Part shown: piece by piece, positions 1 to 11,800 of the stretch
Layout: the number at the start of each line of letters is the position of its first letter
Numbering within the stretch: position 1 is the stretch's first letter
From: Dolomedes plantarius
Lineage: Eukaryota; Arthropoda; Arachnida; Araneae; Dolomedidae
Reading direction: 5' to 3'
NCBI GenBank assembly: GCA_907164885.2
Contig: OU015492.1
Location: 203,245,654-203,309,653 of the forward strand
Length of the DNA: 64,000 nucleotides
Notes under the pieces: model-generated
What the model was told of the DNA's origin: nothing
Seen by the model: only the letters and a program-made list of their open reading frames with translations
The model's database searches: none
Program-made: the position numbers and the translations under genes

Positions 1-205
1 TTTAATGGAGCATTGAGGCCATACAAAAGGCACAAACTCATTTCGGCTATTCATCTAACTAATTAAAACTGGCATTTCTGTTAAGTAAATAATATAAAAG
101 ATGGTGTAATAAAAAAAAAATTCCGTGTAATCGGTATAATGAAAATTTGGGGAAAAGACAAAAGCACTGTTAACTAGTCTCGGTAAACCTGCACAAATCT
201 TGCCC

Positions 206-238
<33 letters not shown>

Positions 239-1900
239 TCCTGTTAAAAATATCATGTTTCAATGTCAGGTTTTTTTAAATTATTTTTTTTTTAGATTTG
301 ATCATTGTTTTTTTCTTCCCCCCACAAAAAAATAATCTTTTATCATGACATTACAGTTTTCTATTTTTGTAACATAGATATACCGAAGAGGTTTTTGAAC
401 GGGCATCTAAAAATGTCACACATGTAATTTCAAATCTTCTAGGTAAAAATGTATGCACAAATTTATTTAAAACAATTATACTAATATCTTTTTAATTTTG
501 CAATCCCCCAGTGAGAACGGCTTGCTTTCTATCTTCCTCTATATATGTATATGTATCCACGCAGTCAAAACAATTCGTTATCCTGCTTGTTATGCTGTTA
601 ATGCAAACACTTTAACAAATTCAGCTACGCACCCCAGAACAGATAAAAAGCAAGAAGTTCCCATCTGTGCATTGCAAAAATAAAGAGTTCAATATGATTT
701 TTTAAAACACAGGAAATTTGAAATTTATTTTCAATGGATTGAAACTTTATCCGGATATCTTTAAAGAGATAAACAGGAATCCATTGTATAAAATATTGTG
801 TTAAAAATTTATTTATTCCTCTCTAGTCTTTATTCCGTGCATTGGTTTACCAAAATAAAGTACTACTGTTGTTATGTTCAAGTTTATGTTTCAAAAGGCT
901 GTTAATTCTCAACTGGGATCTATAGAGAATGATGCTTTCAGAATAACTTAATTTACTTGCAAAATGGTAATGAGTGCACCTTATTTATTTTTTTTAATTA
1001 AAATAAAAACTTCTCAGTTTCATGGATAATGTCTGATACATTATTCCTGCCTAGGTAAAATGGCTGTTACATGATTTCTCGCATCTTCCCTGATACTGAC
1101 GTAATCCTGTGTTTATTCTGAACGTTTAACTAATGTTTAACTCCGTGTAACTGTATTTTCCTATTTTTTATTTTACTGCAGTATTTTGTGAAACTGGCAG
1201 CAGGTTAAATTGTACTTTACCTCTGGCAACAGTTGGATTTCATGTTATATTCATGAGTTTGAGAGCTGCGAGGGGAGTATCTCCTTTAACCTGCCTAACC
1301 ATGTATTGTTATTGTGTTTCGTCCATTAAATGTTGATTGCTTGTTTTAATCCGAAGTCAGATTATTGGTGATTAAAATGAGGTTCACAAACATTCACTTG
1401 TATTTTGAGAAGTTAAACAGTGATTCGTGAACAATGGCCGACGATTACCTTTTATGACCGTGATTAATGGGCTATTTACAACTCAGCGTACAAAAAATAA
1501 ATAAATAAATTAGTGCATTTTTTAAATTATTTTTAAATTTTCGTTCTACCTCAAACCAGAACTAAATTTTTTAGAGTCGCTTTATTATTTATTCAAAATC
1601 AAATATCCAGTTCTTCCGACAATGTCTGAGAATTGTTTTAAGCACGATCGAATAATATCGAATTTAGAAACTTGATTGTGTACCAGTTGTTATAAGCAAT
1701 ATACGTTACTTCTCCTCCCCTCTACTGTATCAATACGAAGGTGCTTGAATATTTATCACTTTCTCAATTTATAAGGAAAAAAACTCCCTAAAGTTGTTGA
1801 ATCATTTAGAGTTTAGTGTAATCTTCAACAAATTCCTTCTAATTAATTCCCCTAATTTTGTTTCGTGTAGATTTTACGTATTGATTTAAGACCCCATTAG
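1..1900. other. CaMKII intron, upstream part
   Basis: AT-rich sequence with a short TA microsatellite at 206-232 and homopolymer runs. Short open frames such as the one at 498-683 show no family resemblance. It is presumed to be intron because the first exon seen (2797) begins in the middle of the kinase domain. Confidence 0.6.
206..232. repeat. (TA)n microsatellite
   Basis: Uninterrupted TA dinucleotide run inside the presumed CaMKII intron. Confidence 0.9.
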
Positions 1901-1901
1901 A

Positions 1902-1958
1902 TTAACTTTTCCTTACGGGGTTGGGATAGCATGTATCCCAAGAATACGGGCCCAAGAA

Positions 1959-2036
<78 letters not shown>

Positions 2037-2062
2037 ATATATATATATATTATATATATATG

Positions 2063-2109
<47 letters not shown>

Positions 2110-2137
2110 ATATATATATATATTATATATATATATG

Positions 2138-2186
<49 letters not shown>

Positions 2187-2377
2187 ATATATATATATAT
2201 TATATATATATATGTATTATATATGTATATTATATATATATATAGATATATATATATTATATATATATGTATTATATATATATTATAAATATATATATAT
2301 GTATATTATATATATATATATAGATATATATTTATATGTATATTATATATATAATGACCCCGTAGGCTAAAGGTTAA
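1902..2377. repeat. Long (TA)n satellite flanked by an imperfect inverted repeat
   Basis: About 390 bp (1961-2354) is almost pure TA, with a higher-order pattern: TTTTATAT interruptions recur near 2032, 2104 and 2182, so 72-78 bp blocks have been duplicated. On the left is TTAACTTTTCCTTACGGGGT and on the right the partly complementary ACCCCGTAGGCTAAAGGTTAA, suggesting that the TA run expanded inside a small inverted-repeat element. It ends about 420 bp before the first CaMKII exon in the window. The apparent 104-residue open frame here is only TA repeat. Confidence 0.8.
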
Positions 2378-2796
2378 GTTATCACCGGAATTTTATGGCT
2401 AATTTTTTATTCGGTTGGAATTTTTCGATAACCACTTCCAAAGTTTCGCTTCGTGCTTTTTTCCTCTTACGTCGCCTTATAGCGCATACAGATTGGTACA
2501 GAGTTCTCTGCATCTGCCAGTGATTTATGTCTCTCTGTACTCTCTACTATGCGTGGATCGCCTCCTCTGGCGGTCCATCAAAGAAAGAGAGTGGGGGGGG
2601 GGGGTCAGCGGGTCAAATGGTGTCGAGCGGGGTCGGGGGAGACACCACATCAAAGGCGGGAATGGGGTTGGTTCTAAATACCGTGTCTAATGTTACGGTG
2701 ACTAATGTGATGACAGGAGTCGGGGAGAGAACTCTGTACCAATGTATATGCACCATTATGTGTTTTTTTCTAAACTGGAGCTCTCATTTATTTCAG

Positions 2797-2899
2797 CCAG
2801 AAAATCTACTGCTCGCCAGCAAGGCAAAGGGAGCAGCTGTCAAGCTCGCTGATTTCGGCTTAGCAATCGAGGTACAAGGGGAGCAGCAAGCTTGGTATG
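2797..2899 (+). CDS. CaMKII: CaMKII exon: catalytic loop, DFG segment
   Basis: Preceded by the acceptor ...tttcag and followed by the donor gtatgt; phase 0 to 1, 34 codons plus one base. It encodes [16 protein letters not shown] followed by [22 protein letters not shown] is the end of the catalytic HRDLKPEN loop and DFG binds Mg2+. The family usually has WFG where this has WYG. Confidence 0.97.
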
Positions 2900-5800
2900 G
2901 TATGTTCAGAGCGAGTTATATTAGCATTTCCACCATTCCCTTAAGAAAAAATAAATAAATAAAACCGTCAAATTTCTTTTTGGTACCTAGCCACTTGGTC
3001 ATAAGTGTTCCTTGGTAGCATCTGCTTTAAAATTATATCTTTGATGTTTTTGTAGCGTTAAATGATTTTTTCTATTTCCATGTTTTTATTAACTCGCTTT
3101 CTTGTTTGTTTGTTTGTTTGTGTGTGTCTGTTTGTCCAATACAAATCTTGCAATCGATTTTTAACTAACTTCCCGACTAGCTAGACATTTGAAACTTTTA
3201 GAATATCTCAGAACACGATGACAATGCATTTTTTTGATACTTTTAGCCGTCTTTAAGCAGTATTGAATTCATTTTCAGTTAATTTTGTTTTGTAGAATGG
3301 TGCAGCCATCTATCGGCCGGGACGGGAATGAAAAGTCAAAAGCAAGTTAACTTCCGATTAACTTCATTTTCTTTCAAGTTGATGGGATAATTCATCAAAA
3401 AAAATTTTTAAAGTATTTATTAATACATAGAATTGTCAAGTTTATATGATTCAACAGAAAATTTAAAAACATGGTATATAAAAAGTTCTTTTTATCTTGT
3501 AATTATTTTTTTTTATTTATTCGTCTTTGTGCTCATCGTTGTGTCTTTAGATTCTCCTTACTCTCCTTGACTGAAAGATTGTTTTCCACGGAAGGTTTAA
3601 AATTAGAGAACACTGCATTATTTTTTTCTTTCTAGATGAATATAAATGCAAATAACATGTGGTTTGCACTTGGTGAAAATCTTCGAATTCTGCATGAGAA
3701 CCTGAGAATATTTTTGTAAGGATATCGTGAAATGGGCCATAAAAGGACATTGCATAGACGTTTATTAAGATTGACAAATTGGACTTCAACAATCAGTTGT
3801 ATTCGATATCAGTGCAAAACTATGCCAAACAAGACACCCTGGGTTTTTTTTTTTTAAAAACCATTTTCACACTAAGGTTTGAAATAATTTATAACAGCTA
3901 TATCATATGATTAGGATAAAAGACTCATATATTCTGCTATAGCGTATCAATTATCCAATGAAAATTTAACTATTTATGATAAGATGTTTGCTGATTGTCA
4001 GCAGGGCCTTTTTATCGCATGGGCAAATCGGGACTTTGCCCAGGGCCCCCGATGCTAGGGGGCCCCAAAACCCCCTTGGTGTATGCACCTAGTACTTCTA
4101 ATAGTATGTATAGCCCATGGATAGTTCTTAATTTTATAAATGTTCGTAAGGGGGGGGGGGCCCCAAACAGCATCTGCCCAGGGGCCCCCAGCGTTCATAA
4201 TCGGGCCCTGATTGTCAGTGCTGGAGATACTTAGTGCCCTCCTCCCTATGGTGTTTAAAAGAAATCTCGAAATTTCATTAATTCACTGAAGTAGTTATCG
4301 ATTATTTAAGTCCTCTCTAACGACAATGTTTCGTCTCTTCTTTGTCGACCTAAATTGTATTGGATACCAACCCTTGTTTTTCCTTTTTCGACTGAATTTT
4401 GTCGTAGTTAATTTTTATTCAAATTGGTGCAACCCTTTTAAAAAGAGTGCGACAGGTAGCATTGAAAAACGTTGATTTACATATCCGCCGATTACCTGTT
4501 GCGAGAACTCTTGAGAATTAATTATTGAACACCGCCTGATCTGCGCTGTGGTTGTTTTGTCGGGTGCCTAAAACCGCGTTTTCCTTCTGTGCAGTAACTA
4601 CGCTTATTTAGACGGGCTTGTTTCTGGTTTAAATAAAATGAAGTGTTGATCGTATGTTGTTTGTTAATCCATAGGGCGAATGCGAAGCTAATATGTGTAT
4701 TTAGTAAGTAATGAGCATCATGTCATGAGAAAAGCGGTCAGAATCTATAAATGAATTTTCCGTCGATTACTCAGTATAAAAATGTTTTACGTTTCATCTT
4801 CAGAGAACCGATTTCTCAGACAAGGAAATATAACTTCTGGTTAGTAAATTAAGTAAGTTTCAAAGAGGGGGGGGATTCCCCCTATTGCCCCCCCCCCCTG
4901 GAGCCGCCAATGGTAGACCTTCCTTTCGATTTGTAATATTGACGGTTCTAAAATGTACTCAAGAAAACAAAGATTTAATATATTTTTTATATCCTTTGGG
5001 ATACAAGACACTGCAAATGCGTATCAAAACCTATTAAAATCAAGTCAGTTATGAAAGGGGAAAAAAATTATTCATCTCTATTATTTGCTTTGCTAAAATG
5101 AAACGTTTAAACTTTATGCAATATTTCATAGAACTGTCTGTTTCCGTTGATTTACTCTAGGTACTTGACAATGAGTACATTCATCTTTTGATACCATTTC
5201 CAATCAATTCATTCAGCACGACTTGAGTATTTCAATAACGTAAGTGCGCTGAATCGTGTCCCACTGTTACTCTATTTGAAACGTCATTTTAAATCAAATA
5301 ACAGGTAAATCGCGATACTAATTAAGCGCACATCAATCAAACCCTAACATGTTTAGAAACTCGAGATTACTGAAATACGATCTCGAGTCTGACATTATAT
5401 CAGCTTCATTACAGAAGTTTTCATGCGACCAACTTAATTGACAAAATGAATTGCTCACGGCTGCTCATCTTATGTTGCAGACATGGGTCTGCAAATGTTT
5501 TACACCTTGGATGCCATTATCGGGGTTATAAAGCAGTTGGTTATTGCATATACAGAAGGTCGTTCGCACTTGTATTAGATACCTATCTGATAGCCATGGT
5601 TCTTGGCAATAGCTCTATCTCGAATTTTCCATGAAACTAAACTTTTTCTTTGTACTGTCATGTCAATTTTACCCCATTCCTTTTGGACTGTTTTCCAAAG
5701 TCCGTTCAGTGTTCTTAGATGCCGTTTTCCAAAGGCTCGTTTTAATAAACCGAAAGCGCAAAAGTCCCTTGGATAAGAGTCATGTGACTTCACAGGTATT

Positions 5801-8800
5801 TCATTAAATGGGACACACTTTATTCCTATTTCTGATTCTTTCTTTGCTAAATAAGTTGCAGTTGATTTAGACGTGTGACTAGAGGCTTTGTCCATATGAA
5901 ACTCAACTTTATCAATGTCCTTTCCATATAAGGCTGGAATTTCTTCTTCAAAAATTGGTTCTAAAATATTCTGCTGATAGTAGAGTGAATTAATTTTGGC
6001 TTTACTCGAGACTTTTTTGTTTTAAATTTGCCGTTGTAATAAAATCCTGCAAATATCATGAATCTCTTTAGGAACTTTTCTGTACACTGACGAAGCCATT
6101 TCGTACGGTCATTCCCGTCAGTTGAGCAACGGAAAATTTATCTTTTTTTATTACAGTCACTTAAATATATACCCATGCCTCATCGAGTGTTACCACAAAT
6201 TTCCGTTTTTCAGCAGCTAGGTATTTTTCATATAATTTTCTACAGTTTGTTTTTCTTTCAGCAATATGCTTTGGCAAAAGCAGATAAACTTTCGGTTTAA
6301 ACATTTTTTTTAACTTCAAATCTCTATGAATGATTTTACTTACAGTGCCAGAAGACATTCCTAGTTTCGATGCAATGGATCTTTGAGTCGGCGGATTTTC
6401 TTTTTGGATCAGAGACTTTCTTGATATTTACCTTCGTTCGAACAGTCTTAGGATGAGGTTTCATGGTCATGTTTTCATTTCTACTTTCAGTTAAACGTGC
6501 TTTTCCTTTCAAATTTCATATACAGTGGCTCCCAAAAGTGTTCGTACACTTACGAATTTCAATGAAATAGGGGTCTATCCATTAATTAAAATGAATATTT
6601 CAGAATGGGTATTAAATAATAATATCTATAATCTATTCTTAACAAAACTACATGAAATATTTTGAAAACATAGTAAAACTTTATTTTTAAGAAACCAGTA
6701 ATCAAAAAGTAACAAAAACTTTATCTCACAAAAGTCGTCGTACACTGAAATATTTTCGGATAAATTCATAATTAAAATTATCGTCTGGCGCTTTATTTTT
6801 ATTTTTGAATTGTGGTGGCATTTAAAATATCGTTTCGCTTTAATTTTTGCTTGCCTACTCCGTAATATTCTATTTATTATTTAAAAATGGCTCGTAGTCG
6901 TAAAGAAACAACAAACAGCATTCGAAAATAGATTATTTTTCATCATAGTAGTGGTAAATCAGTTCGGAATATTGCTAAATTACTTAATTTAGCCCATTCT
7001 GCTGTGCAGTATGTGAAAAAACGCTTTAAAGAAGAAAATTGGATCGAAAACAAGGTAAGAAAAGGCCGTCCGACAAAGTTAACAAAACGTGATCAGAGAT
7101 TTATAATTAGAAAATTTGTGAAAAATTCACGTTTGAGTGCTGTAAAAGTTTCTGCAGAATTCAATAAAACATTTTCTACTTCAATTTCACCTGAAATTTT
7201 TTGACGAGTTCTCAGAACAGCTGGATTACATGGACGTTTGCCCATAGAAAATTTTTTGTGAGTGAGAAAAACAAAGTTTAGGCTTCCCTTCACACTATCA
7301 ATGAAAAATAAGCCCCAAACCTATTGGAATAATGTCTTATTTGCCGATGAACATTTTTGGTGCTGATGGGCATATAATTGTATGGAGAAGAAAAAATTAG
7401 GAACTTAATCCCAAGAACTTAATTGGAACAGTTAAGCATGCCGGTGGAGGTATCCTTGTGTGGGGGGTGCATGTCAGCATCAGGACTAGGAAATTTGGTA
7501 TTTATTGATGGCATAATGAATCATGCTGTTTTTATAAATATTTTAAGAGACAATTTAAAATTATCAGCTCAAAATTTGGGTATTGGAAACAACTTTGTTT
7601 TTTATCAAGATAACGATCCTAAGCACACGGCTCTCAACGTTTTGAAAACACCACCTCAATCGCCAGATTTAAACCCAATAGAACATATTTGGAGAGAACG
7701 GGATGTTCGAGTACGAAAACACGACATTCACACGAAAAGCGAACTAAAAACAATTATGATGGAAGAGTGGATGAACATTGTTGCAAAAATTACAAAAGAA
7801 CTAAAGCAATCTATTCCCAGACGTTTAAAAGCTGTTGTGGATGCTAAAGGATATCCTACTAAATATTAATTTAACGAAAAATTAGAATATTTACTAATAT
7901 GTAGAGATTTTTTACAAGTGTACAATGACTTTTGTGAGATAAAGTTTTTGTTACTTTTGGATTATTGGTTTCTTAAAATTAAAGTTTTACTATGTTTTCA
8001 AAATATTTCATGTAGTTTTGTTAAGAATAGATTATAGATCTTATTATTAAATACCCATTTTGAAATATTCATTTTAATCAATGGATAGACCCCTATTTCA
8101 TTGAAAATTGTAAGTGTATGAACACGTTTGGGAGCCACTGTATTTTAAATACCTTTTTTTGAAATGCCATAACCGCGATTTTTACACCGCTTTATAATTT
8201 GTTGATACGAATATTTCTGCTCGGAAAGTGCAGTTACATAACCTTCGAGCCATCTATCAATTTTAGGAGCCATTTTCAAAATAAATCTTTTATTCTGCAT
8301 TCCAATCAAAGCAAAACAGTAGCAGACGATTATTCTGAAATTGCCAAATTTTTATCTCAAAATGCAAACAACAAAAATAAATTACAAAAACGTTTCCAGA
8401 AAATGCGAGCGGCCTTCTGTAATTAGAACACAACTGAGAGGTTGACATCAAACGATTTTTTCCTTAGGTACATTGCAAATATTCTTATGCTCATTACTCT
8501 ATAGATTCCCATAGACATGAAAACTGAATCTATGTGGCATCTGAATAACCTTTCGTGATTTTACAAAATATCATAAGACATAACATAGTTTACCCTGCAG
8601 TTCGTTTCTTTCTACTTTTATGTCTATTAGTTCATTTACATTGCAAGCTTCTATGCAAATTTTCATGCGGAAATAATGAAATAAAAATAATTGTCTTGAG
8701 TTAATGATACAGAATTAGATAACTCTTCTCTCCAAGTTGCTGGAACAATATTTAAACTAAGTAATTCTAATTCTGTCCAATATTAATTATAAACTTTTTT

Positions 8801-11800
8801 GTGAAACCATCCATCTCTTTAACAGTTCATTTTGTTTGTGGAAATGCATTTGGGTTAAAGTAAAGATGTGGATACCCCTTGGTGTAGTTTGGCTAAGTTT
8901 TCAAAATTCACCAAAATCGCACTAAAAGACTACAGTTATTGCAGAGAAGTTCATATGCAGGAAGATGTTGAAATCGTTACAGAAAAGGGCCCTTGGAAAG
9001 AAATGAATATCCCTTTTGACATGGGCTATAAATGTGGTGAAGTTATTGCTATCTTATCCATTTAAAAGATTGACTGCAGAACATATAACAGGTCTGCATT
9101 TAACGGATTTATCTTCAGTGACCTAGATGCCAATTGTTTATTACTGTCAGCCTAAAATTAACCTTCGACTGATGAGTTTAAAAAAAAAGAAATTATTAAT
9201 GTTTGTTTTCGTTTTATTGTTTGCATTACAATATCCTTTTCTTTAATTTCAATTATGAGAGAAGAATGCCATTTAGGATTTATTCTAAAATATTTATGCT
9301 ATTTAAATTGACCAAAACTGACTTTATATTCTGTATATGCACATCATTTTGTTATCCAGTATGTTGCTGTTACCATCATTTTTCAGTGTGATTTTGGCAA
9401 ATTTTAAAAACTTATTTTAAACAAATCACCCAAGGGGTACACTTTTCTATACTTTGACCAGCATTTGTAAACATAATATGTAAAATAGCATGTTAACTTT
9501 CTTCATGAGAAATGTGATAGCTGTAACATTAAAATAGTATGTAGGTCTCATTAGTTTAAGAGATTACTTGATGACTTTTCAGCTAGTTTTAAAAGAGAAG
9601 TTGGAATGCTTTAATGGAGATTAATTTTAAAAAATAACTCCAGTAAAAGTTAGTAGAAAGCTGAAAATTCCTGATCTTAAAAAGTTATCCCAATTTCTTA
9701 TTTTTTTCTGTCTTCATCACTTTGTGTTCCATGTCCCTCATCCCTCTCAATTCTTTACATATTAAAAAAAAATTGAAAAGAAACATACCACACACTCTAT
9801 TGGGAAATATGTCTTTAGAAACAAAATTTTCATATTTGGGCATCTAGTATTTAGTTAAATGCATGCTAAGTCCACAGCTAACTAATTGCGAGTAAATTAT
9901 ATAATATTAAAAATTATAATCAACTTCTAATATAAGGATTGCAGGATCTGCATGTGCCCATTCTGCTAAAATTAATCTTGAAACAAGCAAGCAAGTTTTA
10001 TTTAATTTTTCTAAATTTTTTTCTTAAGTGCTTTTTGTTATAATTTCCTTAATTTGACTTTGTTGCTGATTTTAATTATGTAATTTTTTGCCTTTGTTAT
10101 GAAGTGTAGCACATATATTTTCTGAGTCTTGTAATTCATATTTTTGCTAAAATTGTCAAATTTTAACAGGATTTGCTGGCACTCCAGGTTATTTATCTCC
10201 TGAAGTCCTTAAAAAAGACCCATATGGAAAGCCTGTGGATATCTGGGCTTGTGGTTAGTATTAAACAGTTGTTTTGGTTTTAAACATAATTTAGGTATGA
10301 TAGATGGATATACAATTGTCTGTATATACTGTATATACTGTATAAGATTAATTTTTTTCTCTTATCCATATATTTTAAGGTGCAAATAAAGGATATTATT
10401 TTCAAAAATTCTAATACATGGATTGACATATTTTTAGTACTTATATGTATAGACTTTCATTTCTATACACTCTATTGGTTAAACATGGTATATTCAGTGT
10501 ATTTCAAAAGTATCAATCAGAAAACATAATTGTTTGCCAATACGGGGCACTTGTCCATAAAGACATTCACACTTAATCTCTGAGAATTGTTGGTTGTTTT
10601 CAGTGGGGGCACCATATAGATAAACCTACACCACACCCTGTTACCACCTCAAATTTGACCGAGCATCCCCCAGGGGTAACATCTGGGAAGGACTGTACCT
10701 TCTCCCACCCTCTCAGATGTTATATAAGAACTTTATGGTTCACAGATTTAACCTTCCCATATCTAGTCTAGACACAAAGATATTTGTGTACATCAGAATT
10801 CAAACTGAGTATCCAAAGTTCAATGTTCTGCAACTAGACTACCTTTGGCCTGAAAACATAATTGTAACTGGCACAAAATTATTAACACTTTGGCTGTTCA
10901 TGAATGGATATTGGGAAAATTCTTTTTTAAATAAATATAAAGTTTCTGTTTTCTCAAATATATTTGAGCATATTATGTTTCATGAATATATAAGTATGAT
11001 GGTCTGTGCTTTTTAAAATGTAACACAATGGAGATGTACAATTGATTTCTGGGTGAAGTATCTGTCTTTCTTACTGCATTAAGAGACTTGCTTTTTTGCT
11101 ATCAGAATTTTTTCTCCGGAACTAGTGAAACAAATCTATAATTAACATAAAAATATGCTTTGTTCAAGTTTCTGAAACAAATGCAACTTTCTTTAGGAGC
11201 AAGATATTGCCTAGCAAAGGCAAGTAAATGGCAATTTCGTGGCCATTTGCCTGCCTTTGCTTAGAGCAGTGGTTCTTAACCAGTGTTTCACGGAACATCA
11301 GTGTTCTGAGAATATGTCCAAGGTGTTCCGTGAAATGTATTGTGATTTTTTTTCTTTTAAATACTTTAATTTATTAGAAATTTTAAAAATAATAAATTTA
11401 TGTTCTCAGAAATTTAGCTCCGGAACTAGTGAAACAAATCTATAACTAACAGTAAAATATATCATTCTGATTATTTACAGTAGAACCTTGATTGATTGTC
11501 CCCAAATAATTGTTTCCCCATATGTGTCATTTACTTTATCCTGTCCTGATGATAATATTTCTTTGTTATGTTCCTGCATCTATCATTTCATGCAATAGAT
11601 CCCTTTAAAAATGATTGATCAAGGTTCCACTGTATTTTTCCTTAGAAAATTGTGGTTAAACAAAGTTTTAATGTCTTGTGATTACCATTTTTTTTATTAT
11701 TAATTTGCATTTGTTTTGTTAGTATTTTTTACTACTTTATGTAGTATATTGTTAACAGCTCCTTGGCATCTCTTTAAAAAGAACAAAAAGTGATCAATAT

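Larger units (their letters stand above)
5575..8273 (-). pseudogene. DD41D transposase, broken by a Tc1 insertion and frame breaks
   Basis: The minus-strand N-terminus starts at ATG 8273 ([20 protein letters not shown]), homologous to the N-terminus at 52613. After the nested element, the middle part (6161-6358) carries VTLDEAWVY, the first catalytic Asp. The C-terminal part (5575-5895) has [12 protein letters not shown] and [10 protein letters not shown] count 41 residues between the second Asp (of MDKAS) and the third (of PRD), which defines the DD41D type (rosa/VISITOR clade, from memory). Frameshifts and the insertion make it non-functional. Its third block reads HDSYPRD where the other copy reads PDVSPMD. 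Confidence 0.88.
5553..8419 (-). mobile_element. DD41D Tc1/mariner-superfamily element, interrupted
   Basis: Left end TA-CAGAAGGTCGTTCGCA (5551 on) matches the complement of the right end, CAGAAGGCCGCTCGCA-type, ending at 8419, with TA on both sides. Without the nested element at 6523-8140 it is about 1.25 kb, close to the 1299-bp relative at 52469-53767. The coding strand is minus. Confidence 0.85.
2900..10169 (+). other. CaMKII intron with nested transposons
   Basis: A 7.3-kb intron. It holds the interspersed repeat at 3081-3507, a hAT MITE (4002-4210), a fragment at 4866-4912, and the DD41D element with its internal Tc1 insertion (5553-8419). I see nothing recognisable in 8420-10160: plain AT-rich sequence whose short open frames lack family features. 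Confidence 0.85.

Noticed and set aside
1931..2245. Open frame of 104 codons, mostly Ile-Tyr repeats
   Set aside because: It is translated TA microsatellite, not a gene.
2415..2958. Open frames around the first CaMKII exon starting at ATG 2415 or 2527
   Set aside because: They read through intron sequence and a G-run into the exon. The exon itself begins at the acceptor 2796/2797, and protein homology starts only at PENLLL.
10717..11016. 99-codon open frame in a CaMKII intron
   Set aside because: No domain, biased toward AT-rich codons, adjacent to repeats; nothing supports coding.
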